NCBI RefSeq assembly: GCF_013283195.1
Contig: NZ_JABEKT010000001.1
Location: 532,795-596,794, forward strand
Length of the DNA stretch: 64,000 nucleotides
DNA from: Ensifer adhaerens
GTDB lineage: Bacteria > Pseudomonadota > Alphaproteobacteria > Rhizobiales > Rhizobiaceae
Direction: 5' to 3'
A program made the translations under genes and the position numbers. Numbering within the stretch: the first letter of the stretch is position 1; each line of letters opens with the position of its first letter. Below, in pieces: positions 35,440-45,494 of this stretch. The notes below the pieces were generated by a model. It saw nothing but the letters and a program-made list of their open reading frames with translations. It ran no database searches and was not told the origin of the DNA.

Positions 35440-37140
35440 ATGGTCCAGCTATCGCATGCCCAGCAATCCGTCCAGTCAACGCCCGGCTCGCTGCGCCCGG
35501 ATATGATCGCGGGCCTGACGGCAGCGGCAGTGGTGCTGCCGAAGGCAATGGCCTATGCGACCGTTGCCGGCCTTCCAGTCAGCGTCGGGCTCTACACCGC
35601 CTTCGTACCGATGATCGTCTACGCGCTCCTCGGCACCTCGCGCGTGCTCAGCGTCAGCTCGACGACCACCCTCGCGATCCTGACCGCAAGCCAGCTCGCG
35701 CTCGTCGTGCCTGGCGGTGAGCCGGATAAATTGCTCACGGCAACCGCGACACTGACGGCGCTGACAGGTCTGCTGCTGATCGCTGCGTCAGCCCTGCGTC
35801 TGGGGTTCGTGGCAAACTTCATTTCGTCGCCGGTCCTGACGGGTTTCAAGGCCGGGATCGGCCTGGTCATTGTGCTCGACCAAGTGCCCAAACTGTTCGG
35901 GCTGCATTTTACCAAGGAGGGGTTCTTCCGGGATATCCTGAACCTCATCCACCATTTGCCCGAAACGTCGCTTGTCACACTCACGGTCGGCGCTACGGCA
36001 CTGGTGCTCCTGCTGCTCCTGGAACGCCGCTGGCCACATTCCCCTGCTCCCCTTGCCATAGTCGCGGCGGGCATAGCCGTTTCGTGGTTGGCGGGCCTTG
36101 GCTCCGCAGGTGTTGCGACAGTGGGGCACATTCCCCAGGCCCTGCCGTCCCTGGTGCTGCCGGATGTCGACCTGATCCTCCAACTTGTTCCCGGCGCATG
36201 CGGCATCGCACTGATGAGTTTCACCGAGACGATCGCCGCGGGCCGGGCTTTTGCGGTCGCCGGCGAGCCGCCGATCCTGCCAAACCGCGAACTCGTGGCG
36301 ACCGGCGCTGCCAATCTCGCTGGCGGGCTCTTTGGCGCGATGCCGGCAGGCGGCGGGACATCGCAGACGGCGGTGGTGCGCGCTGTCGGCGGGCGCACGC
36401 AGAAGGCCTCGTTGGTCACGGCGGCGGCCGCTGCGGCGACGATGCTCTTTCTTGCGCCACTACTCGGCCTTTTGCCGCAGGCCGTGCTCGCGGCAATCGT
36501 CATCGTCTACTCCGTTGGTCTCATAAGGCCTGCCGAATTTGCCTCGATCCGCAAGGTCCGCCGTATGGAGTTTCGCTGGGCGCTTGCCGCCTTCCTCGGC
36601 GTGCTCCTGTTCGGCACGCTCCAGGGCATCCTCGTTGCCATTACCCTTTCGCTCGTCGGTCTCTCCGGCCAGGCAGCCAACCCACGTGTCCACGTCGTTG
36701 GCCGTAAACGCGGCGAGGACCTCCTGCGGCCGCTTTCGACCGAGCATCCGGACGATGAAACATTCGAAGGCATGCTGATCCTGCGCCCGGAGGGACGGCT
36801 GTTTTTCGTCAACGCCCAGCAGGTCGGCGACCGTATTCGCGCGCTTGCCAGTGAGCAGAAGCCGCGTGTCCTGATGCTGGACCTCAGCCGCGTCGTCGAC
36901 ATCGAATACTCGGCGCTTCAAATGATCATCGACGGCGAGCGGAGCCTTGCGCGGGAGAACATTCAGCTCTGGCTCGCGGGCCTCAACCCGGATGTGCTCG
37001 CCTACATCAGGGCTTCGGGCTTTGCCGACCAGCTTGGACCGAACCGCATGTTTTCCAACACCCGCGCCGGGATCCGTCACCATCAGGATAGCCACGCGGC
37101 AGCGCCGTCACAGCCCGCTGAGGGTGCCGCAACCACCTGA
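35440..37140 (+). CDS. SulP family anion transporter with STAS domain (sulP1)
   Basis: A 566-residue inner-membrane transporter. Ten or more helices span about residues 20-410, opening with the SulP-typical RPDMIAGLTAAAVVLPKAMAYATVAGLPVSVGLYTAFVPMIVYALLGTSR. From about 435 to 540 it has a STAS domain (LILRPEGRLFFVNAQQVGDRI, then VLMLDLSRVVDIEYSALQMI). Members move sulfate, bicarbonate or other anions; which one cannot be told. It is the first gene of the accessory block after the tRNA and is followed by an AT-rich promoter region. Confidence 0.92.
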   Translation: MVQLSHAQQSVQSTPGSLRPDMIAGLTAAAVVLPKAMAYATVAGLPVSVGLYTAFVPMIVYALLGTSRVLSVSSTTTLAILTASQLALVVPGGEPDKLLTATATLTALTGLLLIAASALRLGFVANFISSPVLTGFKAGIGLVIVLDQVPKLFGLHFTKEGFFRDILNLIHHLPETSLVTLTVGATALVLLLLLERRWPHSPAPLAIVAAGIAVSWLAGLGSAGVATVGHIPQALPSLVLPDVDLILQLVPGACGIALMSFTETIAAGRAFAVAGEPPILPNRELVATGAANLAGGLFGAMPAGGGTSQTAVVRAVGGRTQKASLVTAAAAAATMLFLAPLLGLLPQAVLAAIVIVYSVGLIRPAEFASIRKVRRMEFRWALAAFLGVLLFGTLQGILVAITLSLVGLSGQAANPRVHVVGRKRGEDLLRPLSTEHPDDETFEGMLILRPEGRLFFVNAQQVGDRIRALASEQKPRVLMLDLSRVVDIEYSALQMIIDGERSLARENIQLWLAGLNPDVLAYIRASGFADQLGPNRMFSNTRAGIRHHQDSHAAAPSQPAEGAATT

Positions 37141-37470
37141 CCTTGCGCAAAGTGCCTGACATCAGGTTTTTGCTTTCGGTCTTCTTGTTTTCGGACCGCA
37201 TCGCATGGAACGCTGCTGCAACGAGAGAATGCGTCTGCCTATCCGGCTGGGGAAGCGATAGCGCAGCGAACGTACTTCAAGGGCCTGAGAATAACATAAC
37301 AATACACTAATCTCGTGCGCTCCATGGTCCCAGTTAAAACTTCAGATATAGTATTATTTTATTCCAAATAGCTCCTTGAAACGAGTGAAGAAGGGTGTAT
37401 TCTCGCCAAAATAGCGATGAGCATTTAGTCAGATTTGGTTCCCGATTTCCGAGTATTTGGGGGAAGCTCT
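37141..37470. other. AT-rich intergenic region before the first antiporter gene
   Basis: 330 bp without a gene. The part from about 37280 to 37440 is clearly AT-richer than the surroundings and contains several TATA-like hexamers (for example TAGTATTATTTTATT near 37349). A weak FNR-like site, TTGAAACGAGTGAA, lies at 37376-37389 but has two mismatches in its right half. Confidence 0.45.
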
Positions 37471-39162
37471 ATGGTTGACTGGTTCGTAAGCACGCTTCGC
37501 ACTTATCCTGAAATTGCAATATTTCTCTCATTGGCGCTCGGATACTACTTCGGGTCGTTCACGTACAAAGGCCTGGGCCTTGGCGCGGTCACAGCGACGC
37601 TGATTGCGGCCGTCATCATCGGGCAGCTCGGTATCACCATATCGCCCCCGCTCAAGGCCACGTTCTTTCTGATGTTCCTGTTTGCGATCGGCTACGGCGT
37701 CGGGCCGCAATTCGTGCGTGGCATTGCCAAGGATGGCCTGCCGCAGGCGTTGTTCGCCGCGGTCGTCTGCGTCTTCTGCCTTGGGGCTCCCTATATCGCC
37801 GCCAAGATAGCCGGCTATGATGTCGGTTCGGCACTGGGACTTTACGCCGGCTCGCAGACCATCTCCGCCTCCATGGGGCTGGGGACGGACGCCATCAATC
37901 GTCTTGGTCTGGCACCGGAAGAAACCAAGCGTCTGCTGGATGCGATGCCGGTCGCCTATGCCGTCACCTATATTTTCGGCACGATCGGATCGGCGATCGT
38001 GCTCGCCCTGATTGGTCCGGCGCTGATGGGTATCGATCTGGAGGCGGAATGCAAACGCTACGAGGCGGAGCAGGGCGGCAAGAAGGAAGTGGGCGGGGCC
38101 GGGACCGCCTGGCACCATTACGAGTTGCGTGCCTACCGCGTGCGCGAGGGCGGGCCGGTCGTCGGCAAGACGGCGCATGAAGCCGAATCCATGATCCCGG
38201 AGCAGCGGATCTTCATTGAACGTATTCGCCGCGGCGGAAAGATCGAGGATGCGACGGCAAACACGGTGATCCAGGCGGGCGACGTCGTTGCCGTGGCCGG
38301 CCGGCGTGAAGTGCTGGTCAGCCTGATCGGGCACGCGGCCGAGGAAGTGGACGACCGCGAATTGCTGGCCGTGCCGGTCGAAGGGGTCGATGTCCTTGTC
38401 ACGACCAAGGAAGCGAACGGCAAGACGCTGGCGGAACTGGCGCAATGGCCAACGTCTCGTGGCGTGTTCCTGCGCCGGATCGCCCGGGGTGCCACGGCGA
38501 CGGAAATTCCGATCCTGCCGAACACGCAGATCCACCGCGGCGATATCCTGACGATCGTCGGGCGGACGCAGGATACCGCGGCTGCCGCCAAGGCTTTGGG
38601 CGTGGCCGACCGGGCGACCGACGTTGCCGACGTCGCCTTCATCGGGGCTGCGATTGCCATCGGTGCCCTGATCGGTGCGCTGGTCTATAAGGTCGGGGAT
38701 GTGCCGTTTACGCTCTCCACCTCAGGGGGCGCGCTGATCTCCGGGCTGTTTTTCGGCTGGCTGCGCTCCGTTCGGCCGAAGTTCGGGCGCATACCGACAT
38801 CGACGGTCTGGTTCATGAATTCCGTCGGCCTCAATGTCTTCATCGCCGTGGTCGGCATTTCGTCGGGCCCAGGCTTTGTTGCCGGCTTGCAGCAGCTTGG
38901 TTTCAGCCTGTTCCTTTGGGGCATATTCGCAACGACCGTGCCGTTGGTGCTGGCGATGTATGTCGGGAAATATGTGTTCCGGTTCCACCCCGCCATTCTC
39001 CTGGGGTGCTGCTCGGGCGCGCGCACGACGACAGCCTCTCTTGGCATGATCAATGATCGGGCCAAGAGCCAGATCCCCGGGCTCGGCTACACCGTGACCT
39101 ATGCCGTCGGCAACACTCTGCTGACGATCTGGGGCATGGTGCTTGTGATGATGATGACCTAG
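37471..39162 (+). CDS. AspT/YidE-family aspartate-alanine-type antiporter (1)
   Basis: A 563-residue inner-membrane protein of the AAE exchanger family. The N-terminal half-domain (about residues 10-165: [33 protein letters not shown]...[17 protein letters not shown]) is repeated in the C-terminal half (about 395-560: [21 protein letters not shown]...[13 protein letters not shown]). Between them are two TrkA-C (RCK-C) domains (about 205-375). AspT exchanges aspartate for alanine and so generates proton-motive force together with a decarboxylase. Here the next gene encodes a decarboxylase. GGGGG precedes the ATG at 37471. Confidence 0.9.
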   Translation: MVDWFVSTLRTYPEIAIFLSLALGYYFGSFTYKGLGLGAVTATLIAAVIIGQLGITISPPLKATFFLMFLFAIGYGVGPQFVRGIAKDGLPQALFAAVVCVFCLGAPYIAAKIAGYDVGSALGLYAGSQTISASMGLGTDAINRLGLAPEETKRLLDAMPVAYAVTYIFGTIGSAIVLALIGPALMGIDLEAECKRYEAEQGGKKEVGGAGTAWHHYELRAYRVREGGPVVGKTAHEAESMIPEQRIFIERIRRGGKIEDATANTVIQAGDVVAVAGRREVLVSLIGHAAEEVDDRELLAVPVEGVDVLVTTKEANGKTLAELAQWPTSRGVFLRRIARGATATEIPILPNTQIHRGDILTIVGRTQDTAAAAKALGVADRATDVADVAFIGAAIAIGALIGALVYKVGDVPFTLSTSGGALISGLFFGWLRSVRPKFGRIPTSTVWFMNSVGLNVFIAVVGISSGPGFVAGLQQLGFSLFLWGIFATTVPLVLAMYVGKYVFRFHPAILLGCCSGARTTTASLGMINDRAKSQIPGLGYTVTYAVGNTLLTIWGMVLVMMMT

Positions 39163-39233
39163 GGCGTTCCCCGGAAAATTGCGAAGCAGCTCCTCGTCAG
39201 GAAGTGCGTAAAAACAAAGAGATAGAGCGTTGC
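39163..39233 (+). repeat. Rhizobial dispersed intergenic repeat, family 2, copy 1
   Basis: It starts directly after the antiporter stop codon. CCGGAAAATTGCGAAGCAG, then GTGCGTAAAAACAAAGAGA and TAGAGCG, matches a repeat I remember from many Sinorhizobium and Mesorhizobium intergenic regions. A related copy lies inverted at 51482-51585. Confidence 0.6.
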
Positions 39234-39436
39234 TCCTGTCCGTGTTGTTTCGCAACGCTCGAGCGGCCTGTTCCGGCCGTTCCACACCATCTTTCGAAGC
39301 GCGGACCGGCAGCACAAGGTCCGATTTTCAAAGTGCATCAATCGCGTATTGCGACCAGAATTGTAGCTGCCGCTGAATGAGGACCTCGGACCGGTGGCAG
39401 CGGGCAGCCCATTCGAAACAGAGTTGGGAGCACGTC

Positions 39437-42163
39437 ATGCCAGACGAGACCGCACATGTAGATCAGTTTCTGCTCATCCATTCGGCGCGCGCCGATAATT
39501 GGCGAGAAATCACGACGCTGGCCGACGCCTGGGCCGCCAACCGCGGCGAACGGACAGCACTGGAGAGGGCGATTGCAGCTGTGGCGCCGGCGGAGGAGTA
39601 CCACGCCTATCCGGGTGGGCGATTGCTGTCGGCGATGGCAGAACGCATCGCCACCAACGATGCCGGCGGGGCGGCAAAACTTGCGCGGCGCATCTCCAAC
39701 GGACTGCTTACCCATTCCTACCGTGGGCGCCCAGGCGAGTGGGACGTCCACGACGAGATGTCGGCGACCGAAGTGGTCGATATCATGCCGCCCGGAACCG
39801 GTGAGCCCGGCGGTCGTCGGCCCTATTTCGAAGTCCTCTACGTCAACAGCCAGCCGGCCGCCCGATGGGATGCCTTCGCAGCGGAGATCCGCAGGCTGCG
39901 CCGGCCGGAGGATGGTTTCATCTACGAGCCTGTTCTGGTGGGCTCGTTCGAGGATGCCTTCTGCGCGGCCGCGCTGAACCCCGATATCATAGCCGTCGTT
40001 CTCGCCGAGGGATTTCCCTACCGCTCGCGCCACGACGCGCCGGTGCTTCGCTCGGTGCTCGATCCGCTTGGGGAGGCCGAGGGTCCGGATATGTCGGCGC
40101 TGCGCCTGGCGCGTGGCTTGAAGCAGATCCGGCCGGAACTCGACGTCTATCTTCTGTCTGACCGCCAGGTCGAAAAGATTGCCGGAGACCCGACGGCCGA
40201 TGCCGTCAGGCGCGTGTTCTACGCGGTTGAGGAGCCGCTGGAACTGCACCTCGCCATCCTTGAAGGCGTGCAGGCGCGCTATGAGACCCCCTTCTTCGAC
40301 AATCTGAAGAAATATGCGCGGCGGCCGATCGGCACATTCCATGCCCTGCCGATTGCGCGCGGCAAATCCGTCTTCAAGTCGGACTGGATCCGCGACATGG
40401 GGGAATTCTATGGTCTCAACCTGTTCCTGGCGGAAAGCAGTGCGACCACGGGGGGTCTCGACAGCCTGTTGGAGCCAACCGGCACCATCAAGCGCTCCCA
40501 GGAGCTGGCGGCCCGTGCCTTCGGCGCCGACCACGTCTTCTTCGTCACCAATGGTACGTCCACCTCCAACAAGATGGCCGTGCAGGCGCTTCTGGCGCCA
40601 GGCGACATCGCGGTGGTCGACCGCAATTGCCACAAGTCGCACCACTACGGCATGGTGCTGACAGGCGCACAACCCTATTACGTCGAAGCGTTCCCGATGA
40701 CGGAGTATTCGATGTATGGCGCCGTGCCGCTTGCCACCATCAAGCGCGCGTTGCTGGCGCTGAGGGCGGAAGGCCGCCTCGACCGCTTGAAACTGCTCGA
40801 CCTCACCAACTGCACGTTCGACGGCCATATGTACAATGTCCGGCGGGTGATGGAGGAGTGCCTTGCCATCAAGCCGGACCTCATCTTCCTCTGGGACGAA
40901 GCGTGGTCCGGATTTGCCCGGTTTTCCCCCTTCCTGCGTCCGCGCACGGCTATGGGGGCGGCGGCCGATATCGAGGACTGGCTGCGTGATCCGGCCTCGA
41001 TCAGCGCCTATGAAAAGCAGCGCGCCGATCTCGGCAAGGATCCTTCGGACAAAGCCCTGCTCGCCGCACGTCTGATCCCCGATCCGCGTCTTGTCCGTCT
41101 GCGGGTCTACCAGACCAACTCCACGCACAAATCCATGTCTGCAATCCGGCAGGGCTCGATGCTGCTGGTCAAGGATGTCGATTTCCACACTGTCGAGGCG
41201 CAGTTCCACGAGGCGGTTTTCACCCATGCCTCGACCAGCCCGAACCAGCAGCTGATCGCCAGCCTCGACGTCGCGCGCCGGCAGATGGAGCTCGACGGTT
41301 ACGGTCTGGTGATGAATGCGATCGAGATTGCGCTGAAGATCCGCCGCGCAATCAACGAGCATCCGCTGATCTCGAAATACTTCCACGTCCTTGGCGCTGA
41401 TCAGATGATCCCGGCCGAATATCGGCAGTCAGGCTTCAAGGATTACCTGGCACCTGGTTCCACCTGGGCAACCGCCGTCAAGGCGATGAAGGAGGACGAG
41501 TTCTATCTCGATCCCACGCGCATGACGCTGGTGTGCGGCACGGCCGGTTTCGACGGAACGCAGTTCAAGGGGCTGCTGGCGAACGAGTACGATATCCAGC
41601 TGAACAAGACCTCGCGCAACAGCGTGCTGCTGCAGTCCAACATCAACAACACCCGCAGCGATATCGCGCATCTGATCCGTGTGCTGGTCGAGATCTGCCA
41701 CGGTATCGAGAAGCGCCTGGCCGACGGCGGGGAAGAAGAGCGGACATCCTTCGCCGCGCGGGTCAAGTCGTTGATGACCGACGTGCCTGACCTTCCCAAC
41801 TTCAGTCACTTCCACGAGGTGTACCGCAGCGATGCAGGCCGCACGACGCCGGAAGGCGATATGCGCGCCGCCTTCTTCCACGCCTATGACGCGTCCGTGT
41901 GCGAGTACGTGCCGCTTATCGGAGCCGAATGCGACAAGAGGCTGAAGCAGGGGCCGGAAATGGTCTCAGCCAACTTCGTCATTCCCTATCCGCCCGGGTT
42001 CCCGATCATGGTGCCGGGCCAGGTGCTGACGCAGGAGACGATCGACTTCATGCGCAAGCTCGATGTGAAGGAGATCCATGGTTACGAGAAGGCGCGCGGA
42101 CTGAAGCTGGTGAAGCCCGACGCCGTCGCCGCCAAGGCGAAGCGTCCGTCAAAGGCAAAGTAG
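39437..42163 (+). CDS. Orn/Lys/Arg-type PLP decarboxylase with long N-terminal region
   Basis: A 908-residue fold-type I decarboxylase, nearly 200 residues longer than E. coli LdcI (715). Motifs in the PLP domain are FVTNGTSTSNKM, DRNCHKSHHYGMVLTG, LTNCTFDGHMYNV, LIFLWDEAWSGFARFSP and the cofactor Lys565 in NSTHKSMSAIRQGS. The C-terminal domain ends GFPIMVPGQVLTQETIDFMRKLDVKEIHGYE, as in basic amino acid decarboxylases. The Lys-to-end distance equals that of LdcI, so the extra length is all N-terminal. GGGAG stands before the ATG at 39437. It lies between two AspT-type antiporters, so a substrate/product exchange cycle is likely; whether the substrate is Lys, Arg, Orn or another amino acid is not decidable by eye. 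Confidence 0.92.
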   Translation: MPDETAHVDQFLLIHSARADNWREITTLADAWAANRGERTALERAIAAVAPAEEYHAYPGGRLLSAMAERIATNDAGGAAKLARRISNGLLTHSYRGRPGEWDVHDEMSATEVVDIMPPGTGEPGGRRPYFEVLYVNSQPAARWDAFAAEIRRLRRPEDGFIYEPVLVGSFEDAFCAAALNPDIIAVVLAEGFPYRSRHDAPVLRSVLDPLGEAEGPDMSALRLARGLKQIRPELDVYLLSDRQVEKIAGDPTADAVRRVFYAVEEPLELHLAILEGVQARYETPFFDNLKKYARRPIGTFHALPIARGKSVFKSDWIRDMGEFYGLNLFLAESSATTGGLDSLLEPTGTIKRSQELAARAFGADHVFFVTNGTSTSNKMAVQALLAPGDIAVVDRNCHKSHHYGMVLTGAQPYYVEAFPMTEYSMYGAVPLATIKRALLALRAEGRLDRLKLLDLTNCTFDGHMYNVRRVMEECLAIKPDLIFLWDEAWSGFARFSPFLRPRTAMGAAADIEDWLRDPASISAYEKQRADLGKDPSDKALLAARLIPDPRLVRLRVYQTNSTHKSMSAIRQGSMLLVKDVDFHTVEAQFHEAVFTHASTSPNQQLIASLDVARRQMELDGYGLVMNAIEIALKIRRAINEHPLISKYFHVLGADQMIPAEYRQSGFKDYLAPGSTWATAVKAMKEDEFYLDPTRMTLVCGTAGFDGTQFKGLLANEYDIQLNKTSRNSVLLQSNINNTRSDIAHLIRVLVEICHGIEKRLADGGEEERTSFAARVKSLMTDVPDLPNFSHFHEVYRSDAGRTTPEGDMRAAFFHAYDASVCEYVPLIGAECDKRLKQGPEMVSANFVIPYPPGFPIMVPGQVLTQETIDFMRKLDVKEIHGYEKARGLKLVKPDAVAAKAKRPSKAK

Positions 42164-42386
42164 CGCCAGGATGCGGGTGGCGCTCGATCGCTTCGACGTG
42201 GTTATACGCATGGTGATGCCTGCGCTTCCTTGGGACTGGCGCACGTAGCTGATGCAGGAAGGCGGGGCGACCGAGGCGGCGTTCGTCGCGAAGGTTCGCT
42301 CCGTCGTCTCGGTTTTGCAGGAGCGTTGGCGGTGGGAGCGAACGCAACATAGCCTTTGATCTGGGCGAGGGGGGACCAGTCTGGAC

Positions 42387-44075
42387 ATGATTTGGGTCGA
42401 GCAATTTCTGATCAAATATCCCGAGCTTGCGGTATTCCTTGCGATCAGCATCGGATATCTGATCGGTGGCCTCAAGGTCGGTGGCTTCAGCCTCGGGCCG
42501 GTGACCGGCTCACTGTTTGCGGGCATCCTGATCGGACAGTTCGCCGATGTCCCGATTGCCGGCATGGCGAAATCGTTCCTGTTCCTCCTGTTCCTCTTCG
42601 GCATCGGCTACTCGGTCGGGCCACAATTCCTGCAGGCATTGAAGCGGGACGGCATGAAACCCGTCCTGCTTGCCGTCGTCGTTTGTGTCACCGGCCTGCT
42701 CACGGCTGTCGTCGTTGCCAAATTCCTGGGCCTGGATCCGGGCTTTGCAGCAGGCCTCCTGTCCGGTTCCCTGACCGAAAGCCCGGCGATGGGTACCGCA
42801 ACGGAAGCGATCAATGCCCTGCCGCTGGCCGAGGCGGATCGCACGCGGTTCGTGGCGCACATCGCCGTGGCTGACGCTGTCTGCTACGTCTTCGGTGCGG
42901 TTGGCGTCATTCTTTTCTGCAGCGTCATAGGCCCCCGGCTGCTTGGCATCGATCTCGTTGCCGAGGCGCTGAAGCTGGAGAAGGAGTATGGCATTACCCG
43001 CAAGGCGGCTGGTGTCTCGTCCGCCTGGCACAGGTTCGAGATTCGCGCTTATCAGATCGCGGATGGCGCACCGGTTGCCGGGCAGTCGATCGCCACCGCC
43101 GAGGCGGCATTTCCCGAACACAGGCTTTTCATTCAGCGCCTGCGCCGGGGCGGCACGATCATCGAGGCGGCCCCGGATGTGGTGATCAAGCCCGGTGACA
43201 TTGTGGCTGTCTCCGGGACGAGAGAGGCACTGGTCAGTGTGCTTGGGCCGCGCGCCGAAGAGATCGAAGATCGTGAACTGCTCGATGTCCCGGTATCGAT
43301 CTGCGACGTGCTGCTGACAAGCCCCGACCTCAAGGGGCGAAGCATCGCCGATCTCGCCAAGGAGAGCTGGACCCGCAGCCTTTATCTGCGCTCCCTCACG
43401 CGTGGGGGCCAGGATATTCCCATTGCGCCGGGGATCACGGTCGAACGCGGCGATATCCTGCGCCTGGTAGGACCGGAGGCCGTAGTGTCGAGCTCCGTCG
43501 AGCGCGTTGGCGTCGTGGTCGCCCCGCCGGCGGCGACAGACTTCCTGGTCCTCGGTCTTGCGATTTTCCTTGGCGGGCTCGTCGGCGTTCTCGTCACGTT
43601 TCCCATTGGTGACATGCGGATTTCGCTGAGCACCAGCGTGGGCACGCTGCTCGCCGGTTTGGTCGTGGGTCACCTGCGCACCCGCTTCCCGCTCTTTGGC
43701 CGGATACCGGACGCCGCGGTCTCGCTCATGACGTCGCTTGGTCTTGCCGCCTTCGTTGCGATGACCGGGCTTCATGCCGGACCTGTGTTTGCCTCGGCAA
43801 TCGCCGAGGCGGGCATCGGGCTTCTGTTCGGCGGCATGATCGTCACCATGGCTCCAATGATCGTGGGCCTTTACTTCGGGCGCTACGTGCTTGGGATGAA
43901 CCCGATCCTGCTGCTGGGCGGGCTCGCGGGGGCGCAGACGATGACAGCCGGGATGGCGGCCGTTCAGGACAGATCCGGCAGCACCGTTGCAGTCCTTGGC
44001 TACACGCCTGCGGTCCCTATCGGCCATATCCTGCTCACGACGTGGGGAACTGTGATCGTCGGTATTGTTGCGTGA
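42387..44075 (+). CDS. AspT/YidE-family antiporter (2)
   Basis: A 562-residue paralogue of the product at 37471, with the same layout: membrane half-domain (MIWVEQFLIKYPELAVFLAISIGYLIGGLKVG...FGIGYSVGPQFLQAL), two TrkA-C domains (about residues 200-370), second half-domain (ISLSTSVGTLLAGLVVGHLRT...AQTMTAGMAAVQD). The two copies differ widely in sequence, which suggests different substrates or partners rather than a recent duplication. It begins 223 bp after the decarboxylase. Confidence 0.9.
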   Translation: MIWVEQFLIKYPELAVFLAISIGYLIGGLKVGGFSLGPVTGSLFAGILIGQFADVPIAGMAKSFLFLLFLFGIGYSVGPQFLQALKRDGMKPVLLAVVVCVTGLLTAVVVAKFLGLDPGFAAGLLSGSLTESPAMGTATEAINALPLAEADRTRFVAHIAVADAVCYVFGAVGVILFCSVIGPRLLGIDLVAEALKLEKEYGITRKAAGVSSAWHRFEIRAYQIADGAPVAGQSIATAEAAFPEHRLFIQRLRRGGTIIEAAPDVVIKPGDIVAVSGTREALVSVLGPRAEEIEDRELLDVPVSICDVLLTSPDLKGRSIADLAKESWTRSLYLRSLTRGGQDIPIAPGITVERGDILRLVGPEAVVSSSVERVGVVVAPPAATDFLVLGLAIFLGGLVGVLVTFPIGDMRISLSTSVGTLLAGLVVGHLRTRFPLFGRIPDAAVSLMTSLGLAAFVAMTGLHAGPVFASAIAEAGIGLLFGGMIVTMAPMIVGLYFGRYVLGMNPILLLGGLAGAQTMTAGMAAVQDRSGSTVAVLGYTPAVPIGHILLTTWGTVIVGIVA

Positions 44076-44211
44076 TGAAAAACCGCAGGCTCAATCGATC
44101 GGGGCAACACTTCTGCACGGCTAGATTTCGCAACAGACTTAAACAGTAAAAAGGAAAATACTGGCTGCGAATCGACAATGCTACCCACCAATGATCTGAA
44201 AGGTGCCTTTG

Positions 44212-45393
44212 ATGCGACAGACCTTATACATTGTTCCGCCCGCACTTCTCATCGTTGCACTGACAACCGCGGGGACCGTGGCGGCGCAAGAGCCGGCAAA
44301 GCCGGCAGCGCAGCCCACGGAGACCAGCAAGGCGCCGGAACATTGGATCCCCAAGCTGCGGCTGGGCGACGACAATGCCTACTTCGAATTCTACGGCCAG
44401 ATCAACAAGGGCCTGCTGATCTACGATGACGGCGGACAAACGAATAATTATTTTCCGGTCGACAACGGCAACTCGTCCTCGCGCGCGGGATTCCGGATCT
44501 ACAGCCTCATGGAAAAGGGCTGGTCATTCGGTGCCAATCTCGAATGGGAATGGAACCCCTACTCGACAACCAACGTGAACCAGCTGAACGAGGATCACTT
44601 CGATTGGGGAACCGACCTGCTGCGCAAGGCGGAAATTTACCTCGACTCGAAGGACTACGGCAAATTCTGGTTTGGTCAGGGCAGCATGGCGTCGGATGCG
44701 ACCGCCGAGGTCGATCTGTCCGGGACCACCGTGGTCGGTTATTCGCTTGTCTCGGATATGGCCGGTGGGCCGTTCTTCCGCAACGATGACGGCACGCTCT
44801 CGACGGTCCACGTCAAGGATGCGTTCACCAACTTTGACGGCCTCAGCCGCAAGCTGCGCGTCCGCTACGACACCCCTTCGTTTGGTGGCTTCAGCTTTGC
44901 GACGTCTGTCGGCACGCAGGTCGTGCCGGAAACAACCGACGTCACGGTGTGGGATATGGCAGTTCGATACGATGAGACCTACGATGCCTTCAAGGTCGGT
45001 GCTGCAATTGCCTTTTCCAGGCCGGGGGACGGCAACTCGATCTACGACGCGTCCGTTTCCGTCCTGCATCTGGATACCGGTCTCAGCCTCACCCTTGCGG
45101 CGGCCCTTTCCGACAAGGAAACGGTCGATGGGCACTATGGCTATGTGAAGGTCGGTTATCAGGCTGATATTTTCGAGGTCGGCAAGACGGCGTTTTCGGT
45201 TGATGCCTATTTCGGCAAGGACATTGCGGGACGGGGTAGCAAGAGCGATTCCTACGGGGCGCAGGTGGTCCAGAACCTCGACTATCTGCAGACCGAACTC
45301 TACCTCGGTGCCCGGACGTACTCCCTGGAGCAGGAGACTGCAAATCTCCAGGATAGCTTCGCTGTTCTTGGAGGAGCCAGGATCAAGTTCTGA
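44212..45393 (+). CDS. Outer-membrane porin-like beta-barrel protein
   Basis: A 393-residue protein. The signal peptide (MRQTLYIVPPALLIVALTTAGTVAAQ) is followed by a linker rich in Pro and Ala, then alternating polar/hydrophobic beta strands with aromatic girdles (YFEFYGQINKGLLIYDDG, KFWFGQGSMASDATAEVDLSG). It ends in GGARIKF, with the C-terminal Phe recognised by the BAM machinery. This matches Gram-negative porins of the FYGQ(I/L)N...GF type. AAAGG lies before the ATG at 44212. In the block it could give outer-membrane passage to the antiporter substrates. Confidence 0.85.
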   Translation: MRQTLYIVPPALLIVALTTAGTVAAQEPAKPAAQPTETSKAPEHWIPKLRLGDDNAYFEFYGQINKGLLIYDDGGQTNNYFPVDNGNSSSRAGFRIYSLMEKGWSFGANLEWEWNPYSTTNVNQLNEDHFDWGTDLLRKAEIYLDSKDYGKFWFGQGSMASDATAEVDLSGTTVVGYSLVSDMAGGPFFRNDDGTLSTVHVKDAFTNFDGLSRKLRVRYDTPSFGGFSFATSVGTQVVPETTDVTVWDMAVRYDETYDAFKVGAAIAFSRPGDGNSIYDASVSVLHLDTGLSLTLAAALSDKETVDGHYGYVKVGYQADIFEVGKTAFSVDAYFGKDIAGRGSKSDSYGAQVVQNLDYLQTELYLGARTYSLEQETANLQDSFAVLGGARIKF

Positions 45394-45494
45394 AGCCATG
45401 CCGGCGGCAGCTGCCGGCCATGCCGCCCGCTCATCGCGCATTCGTTCGTTTCGACTTCTTAGGTGGGCGATGGGCGCGAGCGCGCCGATCGGCA

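Noticed and set aside
37376-37389. FNR-like site TTGAAACGAGTGAA before the first antiporter gene
   Set aside because: The right half-site has two mismatches to ATCAA and no -10 stands at the class II distance, unlike the sites before ppk2 and sulP2.
39338-41386. Open frame of 682 codons antisense to the decarboxylase gene
   Set aside because: Codon-bias shadow of the decarboxylase; no ribosome site and no family features.
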